Shown one piece after another: positions 41,451 to 52,105 of a DNA stretch of 64,000 nucleotides. Origin of the DNA: Aricia agestis (taxonomy: Eukaryota > Arthropoda > Insecta > Lepidoptera > Lycaenidae). Both the position numbers and the translations under genes were made by a program. Within the stretch, counting starts at the first letter, position 1, and every line of letters begins with the position of its first letter. The notes under the pieces were generated by a model. It ran no database searches. It saw only the letters and a list, made by a program, of their open reading frames with translations, and was not told where the DNA came from. Where the stretch lies: NCBI RefSeq assembly GCF_905147365.1, contig NC_056412.1, positions 16,546,001 to 16,610,000 on the forward strand, in the 5' to 3' direction.

Positions 41451-44414
41451 ATGGATAGAGACCAACAGTACACAGTGTGCAATAACATAGATAGTCTATC
41501 ACCCCCTAATGCTAAGTTATGTACCCCTGAAATATGTCAAACCTTCATAAAGCATAACAATCAATTATTTTCACTCAACATTTTAACTTTAAATATAAGA
41601 AGTGTAAACAAGAATTTTAATAAGCTCGAGCTGCTGCTCCATCGTCTCGGTTTTGGCTGTGATATAATTGTACTTACAGAATGCTGGATAAACCTTTACA
41701 AACAATATCCAAAACTTAAAAATTATAAGGCTACACACACGGAAAATTGTATAAATCAGAATGGAGGTATAATTGTGTATACAAAATCAGAATTATCGAT
41801 TGACATAATTGAACCAAGGTTGAGAGACACAAATTGTTTACTTCTGAATCTAGGAAAAAACTTCTCAATAATTGCACTCTATAGATCACCATCTTTTAAA
41901 AACATAGATCCATTTCTTGAAACACTCGATACTTTTTTAAATAATTTAAAGGGCGTAGAAAACATTATTATCACTGGCGACATAAATATTAATATAATTT
42001 CACAAATGACACTGACAGACAAAAACGCGTCTCAATACCTAGATTTATTAGCCAGCCATGGTTTATTACCCAGCCATAATACTCCTACATATACACGAAG
42101 CAACAGTTGCCTCGATCATTTTATGATAAAATCGAAATACCAATATTCAACCTATGTCTTAAACACTTATCTTACAGATCACCGCCCTGTTCTTTTCAAT
42201 ATTAAGTATAAGATATCTGACCACTTTGCCACACAGAGAGTTGGTACCAAACTAGACTATAAAAATATTGCTTTACAAATTAAAAATTCCAGTTTTCACG
42301 AGATACTAAGTTCCCAAGACCCTAACGTAGCAACACAATTATTAACCCAAAAACTTCAACATATAATAAAATGTAACTCACAAACGTACAAACTTTCTCA
42401 TGATAAATGCCCCATTAAGCCATGGATAACACCTGGAATTCTAAGATGTTTAAAAACACGAGATAAGATGCATCTGTGCTTAAAAAGTTCCCCTGACAAT
42501 GAAATCCTTAAGACTTCATACAAACGATATAGAAATTTCTGTACCTACTTAGTTAAAAAACTCAAAGACGAATACTATAAAGTACAATTAGAAAAAAACA
42601 AAGGAAACGCGAAAAAAACCTGGGAAATAATAAAAAATGTTACACACACAAACAAGCAACAATTTCATAATGACCACCTGCTACGACTTAAAAATAACGC
42701 TACTGATTCCATAAACTACATAAATAACTATTTTGCTAACGTTGGTAAAAAACTAGCACACAAAATTACTAATAATACAAACAATAAAAACAAAACCAGA
42801 AACAACTCATGCAATACAATAACTAACACAAACTCAATAGTATTACTAGAGGCCGATGAGGCAGAAGTTAATTCCCTTATTATGGGACTAAAAGATGACT
42901 CTGCAGTTGGAATTGATGGCATTTCATCTAGAGTTCTAAAACAATCGACTCCGACTTTAGTCCCTATTATAACTCACATATGCAACTTATGCCTATCCTC
43001 AGGCATATTTCCTAAAGCATTCAAAACTTCTATAATCAGTCCAATATATAAGAGTGGCAGCAGAGACTGTGTGGAAAATTATAGACCCATATCAGTATTA
43101 CCTATAATGTCCAAAGTTCTTGAAAAACTAATTAATAATCGATTAAAATCATACTTAGAAAAATATAAATTATTATCACCACATCAATATGGTTTCAGAT
43201 CAGGGCGCTCTACTGAGGATGCCGTGTCTGAGCTCACTAATTCTATAATCAAGGAACTCGACAATAAAAATAAGGTTATAGGAATATTCCTAGACCTTGC
43301 AAAGGCATTCGACACAGTCTCTGTTTCCACGCTTATTAAAAAACTTGAGAATATAGGTATTCGTGGTACTGCACTACAACTTTTTAAAAGTTATTTGACT
43401 GACAGAACTCAAAAAACTAAGGTTGGAGCGACTGTTAGTGAAGATGAAGCCATAATTTTTGGGGTTCCACAGGGAAGTGTTTTGGGTCCGAGCCTCTTTC
43501 TAATTTACGTCAATGATCTCTGCAATACACGCATAACCAATGGAAGAGTGTTCTCTTATGCTGATGACACAGCCTTAGTTTTCAGTGGTAAAACTTGGGA
43601 GGAGGCTCGGACTCACGCACAAGTAGGCTTAGATATTGTTGCAAAGTGGCTATCAAATAATTTATTAACACTAAATGTAGACAAGACTAAATATATCAAA
43701 TTTACCTTGAACCGGAGACTGGTACCGCCACTACATATTAATATTAACAACAACTGCAACCTCACGAACTGCATCAACTGTCCCAAAATTCAAGAAGTTC
43801 CCAGCATAAAATATCTCGGTATTACTATTGATCGACATTTATCTTGGAAAGAGCACATTGTTACAATTAGCAATAGAGTACGGAAGCTTATATATGTCTT
43901 TAGACAATTACGTAGTGTTGCCGACAGAAAGCAAATATTAGAAGTTTACCGTGCTTTATGCGAGTCAATACTGTGCTACTGTATCACTGTTTGGGGAGGC
44001 GCCTGTAAAACACACATGAAATTGGTAGAAAGAGCCCAAAGGGCAGTTATTAAAGTAGCTACATTTAAGCCATACCTATTTCCATCAGATGCTCTTTATA
44101 AAGATACACAATTACTGACCGTTAGACAACTGTATATTAAAAATATAATACTAGTACAACAGCGTGCAACTAATAATCTAAATCTTACAGATAGCAAAAG
44201 GAGAAAACCTAAAATATTTGCAATACCCAAAACATGCACAACAACCGCACAACATCATCAGCTGTTCCTAGGACCGCTACTGTATAACAAAGCCAATAAA
44301 GAAATTGAAAAACTCACCACCATGAATAAAACACTGGCCAAGATTGCAGTCACCCGTTGGCTTGGTAGTCTTAACTATGAGGATACTGAAAAAATGGTAC
44401 AAATAATAAAATAA
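41451..44414 (+). CDS. LINE ORF2: endonuclease + reverse transcriptase, uninterrupted
   Basis: Nicks target DNA and primes reverse transcription of its own RNA there. 987 codons without a stop. The endonuclease domain occupies about residues 40-250: LNILTLNIRSVN, IVLTECW (catalytic glutamate about 77), ALYRSP, IITGDININ (176-179), CLDHFM and the closing TDHRPVLF (about 242). The reverse transcriptase runs from about 470 to 760: AVGIDGISSRVLK, NYRPISVLPIMSKVLEK, QYGFRSGRSTEDA, IFLDLAKAFDTV, FGVPQGSVLGPSLFLIYVND, the catalytic YADD (703-706) and KYLGITIDRHLSWKEH. No RNase H follows. All catalytic motifs are present, so enzyme activity is plausible. The ATG lies at the end of a short upstream frame, and a GATAGAG context follows it. 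Clade: jockey/CR1 group; not resolved further. Confidence 0.93.
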   Translation: MDRDQQYTVCNNIDSLSPPNAKLCTPEICQTFIKHNNQLFSLNILTLNIRSVNKNFNKLELLLHRLGFGCDIIVLTECWINLYKQYPKLKNYKATHTENCINQNGGIIVYTKSELSIDIIEPRLRDTNCLLLNLGKNFSIIALYRSPSFKNIDPFLETLDTFLNNLKGVENIIITGDININIISQMTLTDKNASQYLDLLASHGLLPSHNTPTYTRSNSCLDHFMIKSKYQYSTYVLNTYLTDHRPVLFNIKYKISDHFATQRVGTKLDYKNIALQIKNSSFHEILSSQDPNVATQLLTQKLQHIIKCNSQTYKLSHDKCPIKPWITPGILRCLKTRDKMHLCLKSSPDNEILKTSYKRYRNFCTYLVKKLKDEYYKVQLEKNKGNAKKTWEIIKNVTHTNKQQFHNDHLLRLKNNATDSINYINNYFANVGKKLAHKITNNTNNKNKTRNNSCNTITNTNSIVLLEADEAEVNSLIMGLKDDSAVGIDGISSRVLKQSTPTLVPIITHICNLCLSSGIFPKAFKTSIISPIYKSGSRDCVENYRPISVLPIMSKVLEKLINNRLKSYLEKYKLLSPHQYGFRSGRSTEDAVSELTNSIIKELDNKNKVIGIFLDLAKAFDTVSVSTLIKKLENIGIRGTALQLFKSYLTDRTQKTKVGATVSEDEAIIFGVPQGSVLGPSLFLIYVNDLCNTRITNGRVFSYADDTALVFSGKTWEEARTHAQVGLDIVAKWLSNNLLTLNVDKTKYIKFTLNRRLVPPLHININNNCNLTNCINCPKIQEVPSIKYLGITIDRHLSWKEHIVTISNRVRKLIYVFRQLRSVADRKQILEVYRALCESILCYCITVWGGACKTHMKLVERAQRAVIKVATFKPYLFPSDALYKDTQLLTVRQLYIKNIILVQQRATNNLNLTDSKRRKPKIFAIPKTCTTTAQHHQLFLGPLLYNKANKEIEKLTTMNKTLAKIAVTRWLGSLNYEDTEKMVQIIK

Positions 44415-44434
44415 GATCCTCTTGCATACTCTCT

Positions 44435-44458
44435 CTCACACACACACACACACACGCA

Positions 44459-44514
<56 letters not shown>

Positions 44515-44520
44515 CACACA

Positions 44521-44556
<36 letters not shown>
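44435..44556. repeat. (CA)n microsatellite in LINE 3' region
   Basis: About 120 bp of CA with a few CG/TA interruptions just after the ORF2 stop; it produces valine/cysteine-repeat chance frames on the minus strand. Confidence 0.95.
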
Positions 44557-44560
<4 letters not shown>

Positions 44561-45700
44561 ACAAATATTAAAATTACATAGTAAATTAATATACTTACCT
44601 TAAGCCCTCTCTCTGTCATCTTTATAATACATCCAATTATTATGTACATTTAATTTAGTCAACCCCTACAGCACAAGACTCTTAGTGTAGGGGTTGTGCA
44701 CCTTATTATTGTAACACTCTGTATTTATCTTTTGTCTTGTATCATTCCTTATTATGTATTTACTGAGACAATAAACTATTATTATTATTAAACATAAAGG
44801 TTTCGAGTTTGCTCCCGGTCCCTACTTGGGGGGGCTGCGCCCCCCAAACCCCCCCCCCCCGCTCCTTGCAATGTTGCTAAAAACAAAACTGTGTCGCAGC
44901 GTTAGTGTTGAGTTTTCATTCTTCCTAATTAGGAACATACTAAGTTATTAATTAAAAGTGAAAATATTCTTACCTAAGCTTAACATAAAGATTTCGGGTT
45001 TGATCCTGGCATCTGCTTGGCGGGGCCGCGCCCTCCCAAACCCCCCCGCTGCTGGAAATCTTGCTATAAAACAAAACCGTGCCGCAGCGTTAGTTTTGAG
45101 TTTTCATTCTTCCTAATTAGGAACATACTAAGTTATTAATTAAAAGTGAAAATATTCTTACCTAAGCTTAACATAAAGATTCGGGTTTGATCCTGGCATC
45201 TACTTGGCGGGGCCGCGCCCTCCCAAACCCCCCCGCTCCTGGGAATCTTGCTATAAAACAAAACCGTGCCGCAGCGTTAGTGTTGAGTTTTCATTCTTCC
45301 TAATTAGGAACATACTAAGTTATTAATTAAAAGTGAAATTATTCTTACCTAAGCTAAACATACAGATTTCGAGGTTGAACCTGGCCCCTACTTGGGGGGG
45401 CTGCACCTCCCCAAACCCCCTCGCTCCTGCAAGTGTTGCTCAAAAAACTGTGTCGCGGTGTTAGTAATGAGTTGTAATATAAAGTAAATTACTATGCGGG
45501 GACCTATGCTCCCGGCCATCACATGGGGGGCTGCGCCCCCCAAACCCCCACCTCCTGAAAATGTTGCTTTAAACCAAATGGTGTCGCGTCGTTAGTGTTG
45601 AGTTGTAATTGTCCTATTTTAGGAACAAAGTAAGTTATTAATTAAAAGTGAATTTATTCAAACCTTACCTAAATATACAGAAATGTTGCTTATAATAAAA

Positions 45701-46556
45701 TAGTACAGCTTGGATATGGACAGATGGACAGGCTGATTTTTTATCTTTGTGATCGGGTCCCGTTTTTACCCTATGAGTAAGGGACCATTAAAAGGAGAAA
45801 ATTATCCATCTCTGTTATTATATTATGCTAACGCGGACTAAGTCGCGGGCAACAGCTAGTTAAATATTATATAAATAGGACATTCAATAATCAATAGTCT
45901 CGTCAATGGCACAGTTCTCATGAATTAAGAACACTTCAAAAGATTTCTGTAATTCCCCTCTTTCTGGTTTTAGAGTTTTTCCTCATTTGTTAAAGTTATT
46001 TAGTCAGCAGAAGGACGTAGGACAATATATTTATCTTGATACTTGTTTGTATTCGTCAATATTGCAGTCGTAGCTCCCAACTTCGAGGGATTTGTTTTTA
46101 TACTTGACACAGCTCCTAAACGGTGGAATTTATTTTTAAAGAATTTACTATATTTTCAGTTCAAATATATTTTTTAATTTATATCAATACTAATGTATAA
46201 TATGTCTTTACTCTTTGCGAACGAACGATGTTGTCGTCATTCCACGCTTATATTCATCATCATCATCATCATCATCAGTAGCAACCGTTAAGGTCCCTTT
46301 TACTGAGGTATTGGTTCGTGATTGTATTACGACTGCCGCAACTTTTAGATGCACTTAAAAATACGTGTGGCACTCGGGGACTGCCGCGGTAAAGCTATTG
46401 CATAGCATTCTTGATTAACTTATGCAATTAATCGCACACAAATGAAGTCTGGCATTGTCGCGCCGACCGACTGTGCAACCCCGAGCCACACCGAGACCGA
46501 GCCCGAAGTCTGCCGAACTGAAACGACGCTATACGAATGTTTGGTGTTTTTAGTTA
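45701..46556. other. No gene; satellite edge and repeat traces
   Basis: CGCGGGCAACAGCTAGT at about 45846 is a terminal word common in insect interspersed repeats. A (CAT)n microsatellite lies at 46254-46276. 46355-46430 matches the left half of the repeat at 35885. Confidence 0.5.
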
Positions 46557-46663
46557 GGGTCAATTTATACTAGCGCAGAGTCGAAGCGCATCGAATTATT
46601 AAAATTGAACATAACAAATTCAACCTTAACTCTAAAGCGTTAACGCACATAAAACTTCTGAGA
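46557..46663. mobile_element. Left half of TAA-type MITE, cut off
   Basis: Preceded by TTA; GGGTCAATTTATACTAGCGC to TAACGCAC and ACTTCTGAGA matches 39023-39140, then changes abruptly at about 46664 to the LINE sequence that follows. Confidence 0.75.
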
Positions 46664-46728
46664 TTCGATTCCGACAGCGCTCGAGAGTGGACGTGTGCTT
46701 GTCGTTGCTGCTAAAGTCAGTGAATCTC

Positions 46729-47635
46729 AAAATGTTTACGTGTGACGCTTGCGGTGGATACTTCACGGATGGTGCAACCTGTAGCATTTGTAAAGTACAT
46801 CTGGACTTCCCATGTGCGGGCATCACGGAGGCGGGTTATCGACGCTTGGGTGAAAGAAAAAGTACTTGGAAGTGTCCTAAGTATAAAGTAAGTCCCTGTG
46901 CATCCCCGACTCCACCGTCTCTAGGTCAAAGCCAGCTCGACAAGATCCAAGAGCAGCTAAATATAATTATGACAAAATTGGCACCCCTCTCATCAATGCT
47001 AGAGGACATAAAGTCTATTAAGTCCGATATCACGCACTTAAAAGATTCTCTGGAAATTCCTCACGAGCGCGTAGAAAAAATCTCCAAAGAAGTAAAGTGC
47101 GTCGAAAAAAGAGTTACAGATGTTGAGAAAATATCGTCAAACGTACCTGTTCTTCAAAAAGAAATTTCGCGACTAAACCAGGAACTCGAAAAAAGAGATC
47201 AGTGGCAGCGAGCAAATAATGTGGAGATCATGGGAGTACCTCAAACCAACAATGAAAACCTATTTACATTGGCACTTAAGATCAGTTCTCTGGCAGACAT
47301 GAACATCAAGAAGGAAGACATTAACTATATCGCACGCATACTGACCAGGACCCCAACGCAGCTAAACCTATTGTAATATCTTTTAACAATCGTTTTATTA
47401 AGGAGGAGTTCTTGGCTTCAGCACGTAAGTGTGATTTAAATACTTCAATGATTGGTTACTCGACATCTTCCAAATTTTACATCAATGATCACCTTACTCA
47501 ATATAATACTTGCCAAAGCTAAGAAACGTGCTAAAGAAACTGGTTTTAAATATGTCTGGGTTAAACATGGTAAAATATTAGCTAGACGATCTGATACTTC
47601 TCCAAATTTTTTTATAAAAACAGAGGAAGAAAGAA
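46729..47635 (+). pseudogene. LINE ORF1 (nucleic-acid binding), frameshifted
   Basis: LINE ORF1 proteins bind the element RNA and assist its integration. The ATG at 46729 follows a short leader. An N-terminal PHD-like zinc finger comes first (FTCDACGGYF, CSICKVHLDFPCAGI, WKCPKY), then a long charged helix likely to form a coiled coil, then NNVEIMGVPQ opening a domain of the type shared by insect LINE ORF1 and baculovirus FP proteins. The main frame stops at 47376. The homologous text continues in another frame (FIKEEFLASARKC, KFYINDHLTQYN) and, after a second shift near 47510, in a third (AKETGFKYVWVKHGKILARR). It then ends at about 47636, where a minus-strand LINE tail begins, so the ORF2 it should precede is absent. 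It resembles the ORF1 at 53398 in architecture but is clearly diverged. Confidence 0.85.
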
Positions 47636-48313
47636 AAAAAGAAAGAAAGAAAACGTTTATTTGTGCAGGAAAACGTACATAGTTTAGTTACAATAAATAA
47701 TACATACATCATAAAATGTTTTCGAGCACAAGCCGACGCAGCTCAGCATATGCTGACTGTAAGCAATCAGCGCTGATCTTCCGCTGGGCTGACAGGTGAC
47801 GTCACGGACATCAATCCGGGTTCACAGATGCAAGTTTATATAACTTATGACACAACAATATAGAAAGCAGCAAGTCACAAAAGTTTATTTTTAAGATGAA
47901 AAGAGTAAAGACACAAATATCAGGAATGTACCTAAAAATATTATATCTTCAATATTAATCATAGCATTTTATAATTAGAAATTTAAAACCAGTGTAAATA
48001 AAAAGTATAGTTAAAACAGTAAAAAGGGGAAAAACGACATCTAAATCAATAAACCAACAACTAATCCAAAATAATAATAATAAAATTAAAACTAAAAACA
48101 AGAATTTCATTGAATAACGTAACTTCAAAAAAATTATTACGTAGTAGGTAAAAATAAATAAATAATGTTAAAAAATAAATAAATAAAAAATATAAAATTG
48201 GTGTAATATAATAATATTATGTTTAATAACATGCAACATTAAACTGTACTAATAAATATTGTGAATAGGTGAACATAATAAATATATAATAAAATAAAAG
48301 AAACACATTCTTA
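47636..48313 (-). other. 3' untranslated region of the minus-strand LINE
   Basis: AT-rich, with many AATAAA-like words. The tail on the minus strand is TTTCTTTCTTTTTTTCTTTC. No coding. Confidence 0.7.
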
Positions 48314-50239
48314 TTATATTGCACTAGTGTCTATTTTCAAGGACGCTTCAGCCATTTGGTGATCAAGAATAAATCTCCTGAGTTTCTTTTTAAAAGTATT
48401 AAAACTCTGCGAGTTCCTTATTGGGGGTGGAATATTATTCCAACATTTGGTCGCGGCATAGCGGAAGCTGCCTTTGAAGGCGGCTGTTCTGTGTCGCTCC
48501 AAAGTCAGCTGGGGCACACATTGTCTTGACACATATTGTCGCGTTTTCCATGTAAGTTTCTCAAAAAGATAACTTGGCTCCTTATATTTCATAACGCCAA
48601 AAAGAAGACACGCCAAGTGAAGCTTGCGTCTATGTCGCATTTTTAAAATAAAGTTTTCATTGAGATAAGGAGTCACGTGAGCCCTTTTGGGAATATCAAA
48701 GCGAAACCTCGCGCAAGCATTTTGCACACGTTGCACTAGCTTCTTAGTTTTAGCGAACAATCGCGGACCGAAGACTGCATCCATATAATTAAATTTAGAC
48801 AGAACAATCGATTCTACCAACTGGACGCGTAATGGCACACAAAGATAAGGCCTCATCTTGTACAAAATTTTAAGTCTATAAAAACAGTCACGTACACAGT
48901 TTGCTACATGACTTTCAAATCTCAGCCCTCATGGACTGTCCATGTGAAGACCGAGATTTTTGGCCTCGTACACTCTTTCAATTGGCACTCCCATGAGCTC
49001 AACATCCGTCTTCATACAAATATTAGACAATTGGAATGTGTTACCGAAAATTAAGTACTTTGTTTTGATTGGGTTCAGTACAAGACAGTTTTTAGATGAC
49101 CATCCTGCGATGCTAGACAGATCCTGGTTAAGTTTAACGATAGTATCATTTATTTCATTAGGCTTACACGAGATATATATTTGTATATCGTCAGCGTATA
49201 TATGAAATTTACAATATTTAATAATATTTACTATATCAGCTAGGTATAAAATAAATAGAACTGGTCCTAATATAGAACCTTGTGGCACTCCTCTGTCAAT
49301 AGTAATAAAATCTGAAAGCACCTCTGTACCATCGTCTCTAGTAATTTTGATGCATTGACAGCGATCACTCAAATAACTCCTAAACCATTTTACAGCTTCT
49401 TCGTCGAATCCATAATAACTCAATTTGGACAGAAGAATATCAAAATTTAAACAATCAAATGCGCGTGAGAAATCTAAAAGTACCAGAATGGTGCACATAC
49501 CCTGATCTTGAGCGCTAAGGATGTTATCTGTAACATCCAATAGCGCACTAACAGTACCTCGTCCTTTCCTAAACCCGGATTGTAATGTGGGCAGTGTATT
49601 GTTTGCCTCTAAGTATTTAGTAAGTTTTATGCATATCGCCTTCTCTAAAACCTTAGATAAGCAAGGTAAAATGCTAACGGGTCTGAAATCTTTAAGTTCC
49701 CTAGGGTTATTAATTTTTGGTATTGGACGCACTATTGCATGTTTCCATACATCTGGAAAGGTCGTAGTTTCTATAGAACTATTAATAATTGCAAGTATAG
49801 TATCTAATGTATATGGTAGCGTCATAAAGATCATATCTAATGTAATTGAATCATATCCTTCTGCATTTGATTTTAACTGTTTCAATATAGTAATTAAATT
49901 CTCTAAGTTAATATTATTAATAATAAACACAGCGTCGGTATATTTATGGGTTTCAAAATATGTTATGTAGGAGTGTGAATTCTGTGAAGTACCGGGAACA
50001 TTAATGAAGTGATTATTTATAAGGTCGGGGTCATTAAAAAAAGACAGCAACTCTCCAAAGGTTTTAGGCAGCAAATTACTTTTTAGATTCTTCCAGAGAG
50101 TTTTAGGGTCATGCAATTTGTTATTAATATTAAATTTAAAATAAGCTTTTTTTTCTTGCACTAAGGCCTTAGAGACAGCGCTTTTTAAACTTTGATAATA
50201 TTGTTTTTTTCCTTCACTTCTAGATTTATGATATTCCAA
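48314..50239 (-). pseudogene. LINE ORF2, reverse transcriptase half (one nonsense codon)
   Basis: The frame 50239-48929 carries the polymerase motifs GYDSITLDMIF, DFRPVSILPCLSKVLEK, QSGFRKGRGTVSAL, LLDFSRAFDCLN, RGVPQGSILGPVLFILYLAD and the catalytic YADD in FHIYADDIQIY. It stops at TGA (about 48926) after NLGLHMDSP. Beyond that stop the same frame runs on (GLRFESHVANCVRDCF) into 48865-48314, which has the usual LINE C-terminal words (YRLKILYKMRPYL, KCWNNIPPPIRNSQSFNTFK). A TGG-to-TGA change would explain it, since tryptophan fits here. The half is otherwise open over about 640 codons. The leftmost codons (minus strand) begin directly at the insertion edge. Confidence 0.9.
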
Positions 50240-52105
50240 CCCAACAAACAATTATGCGTTGGTTGCAGGCTATTTTAATGTTTAAGGTACTACTATTGAT
50301 TTATAATGGATTCAGTTATCACTAAAGGTGGTTCAGTACACTTATTAAATAAGTTCAGCTCTTCAAGTTGCATTACAACTGTAAATAACGAATCACAATT
50401 TCCTTAGTAGTTAGTGTAGTATCAGTGGCTGCGTATATACTTAAGACGTTAAAGCTTGTTTCTGCTTACAACGTTAAAACCTGTTGAAAGATCTTCATTA
50501 ACTCTCTTTAACTCTTATTGCTACAAATCTGCTATAACGGAGTTGCTTTTAGATCATAAGACTTTATTTCAACTTCAGTAACGTTAGCGGTTCTGCAAGG
50601 GAGTTAATTAAGAGTGTAGTAACACCAAACTCTACATGCGTTGTATAACCCTTATATGCAGTTTACGCCTGTTATACTAAAGACAATCATAGGTTAAATA
50701 GTTACAGTGGTTTTGTACGATCCTTATATAAAAGGTTTTGGTGTAAGATGAATTATTTTTAACTCTGTAAAAACACCATTAAATGTTTCGTACGCTTAAA
50801 GAGTTTATTTTATGCATAACGGCTGGCTGAAGTTTAGAAGGCGCCATTCGTGAAAACAAAAAATAACTAAAATTAATAATTAAAATTTTATATTGAGTTA
50901 TTTTTGCTATGTTTATTTTTGTAAAAGAAAATAACACTATAGCCAAAGCATAGTGCAGAAAAAAAACTTGAAGCTAACAATTTAAGTTAAAACGGTATCT
51001 GTGATTTAAGTTTAAGTACCTAGGTACCAGCAGGTTACTTTGCGCCTGGGGTGACTTGAAGATTAGGGGTTTCATTACTTTGTAAGGAACCCTAATCCAA
51101 ACATGTATAAATAAAGCTAAAATCAGTATTTTAGTCTCCACAGCAGGTAAATGTCTTCGATAAGTGTATAATTCCTCTCTTATATCAACCCAAGACCGTA
51201 TAATACTCTTTACCACCGGCGTTGTAGTTCATCAAGTGTCATAATTGATTTAAGGGAAGACTGTAACTTTAAGAAAAAATCGCCATTTTGATTACTTTCT
51301 GTAAACATAACCTAAAAATTTATTGGTACAAAATCACTTTCTAATAACGATATATTTACATTTTTCTAATTATTTTTCTTAGTTTTATGTATATAATCAC
51401 TAATAAAACCGAGCAACACTTGAAAATGACGTTTAAAACTATTTTAGGTTATTTGCATTTTCAAATGTTATCCTTTTATTCCTCTATGTCATAATTTTTT
51501 GAGGGCGCGTTAAAATTGAGATGAGAAACACGATACACTATCACAGTAAACTGGCAAGCGCACTAATAATTAACTTAACACTTCAAAAATACTTTAAATC
51601 CACAATACATTTTGTGATGAGAATATTGCAATGTCGGCACTGTCAGCAGATAAACGAAGCACTCATTTAGACAAATAATAACTTAATAAATTAATAGAAT
51701 TCTTTTTACTTTAAAGCTTTTACAATCTGATTTTGACACAGAAAACTTTTCAAATGACTTATAAGGTATCAACGTACCGGTCTTAGTTCTAACTAACACC
51801 ACTATAGATATGTTATATAACTCTAGGTTTCAACTTAACTCCATTCTAAAGGCGCTATAAAGTTTCAAACTAAAATTGACGTTCTTGTAACACCTCTTAC
51901 ACACTTCAACTAAAGGCTTTGTAGAACCACTATATAGGGATTCATACAGGCTTAGCCTGCAAAATTTTGTGCCAAAATCGAGGGTATAAAGGTGTTATTA
52001 CACTCTATAACTCTCTTATGAGAAATACGCTACCTCTTAAATATCTAAGTAGAACCGAAATACATGTCTAATAAAGCTTGTCTTAACGCTAATATGTTTG
52101 TTGGG
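50240..52105. mobile_element. 1.87-kb non-coding DNA element inside LINE ORF2
   Basis: Inverted ends CCCAACAAACAATTATGCGT (left) and CCCAACAAACATATTAGCGT (right, inverted). A 2-bp AA/TT duplication is implied, because removing the element plus one copy rejoins ORF2 in frame. The interior is AT-rich, lacks any long frame and has scattered short repeats (for example GTAGAACCACTATATAGGG and GGTTTTGTACGATCC-like words). No superfamily is assigned: the short duplication and these ends do not match one I can name with confidence. Confidence 0.8.

Larger units (their letters stand above)
41253..44788 (+). mobile_element. Jockey/CR1-type LINE with intact ORF2, 9-bp target duplication
   Basis: Bounded by TAAACATAA (41244-41252 and 44789-44797) in the middle of a satellite unit. 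About 200 bp of 5' leader, one long ORF, then a 3' region with a (CA)n tract, an AATAAA signal near 44770 and a short ATTATTATT tail rather than poly(A). No ORF1 is present, so it is 5'-truncated or of an ORF2-only type. Confidence 0.9.
40546..45700. repeat. About 185-bp satellite array, 9 units, split by a LINE
   Basis: The anchor GTTAGTGTTGAGTTTT occurs at 40614, 40800, 40976, 41165, 44901, 45089, 45276, 45460 (variant) and 45591. Removing the LINE (41253-44788 plus one 9-bp duplicate) gives spacings of 176-191 bp and a short last unit of 131. Each unit has CTCCTGGAAATGTTGCTAAA, TAATTAGGAACATACTAAGT, CTTACCTAAGCTAAACATA and a G/C hairpin (GGGGGCTGCGCCCCCC). Non-coding; it ends in CGGGTCCCGTTTTTACCC near 45755. 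Confidence 0.9.

Noticed and set aside
44371..44649. Valine/cysteine-repeat frames on the minus strand
   Set aside because: Translation of the (CA)n microsatellite.
40546..45700. Repeat array as CRISPR or rDNA spacer
   Set aside because: About 185-bp units with no unique spacers and no rRNA sequence nearby.
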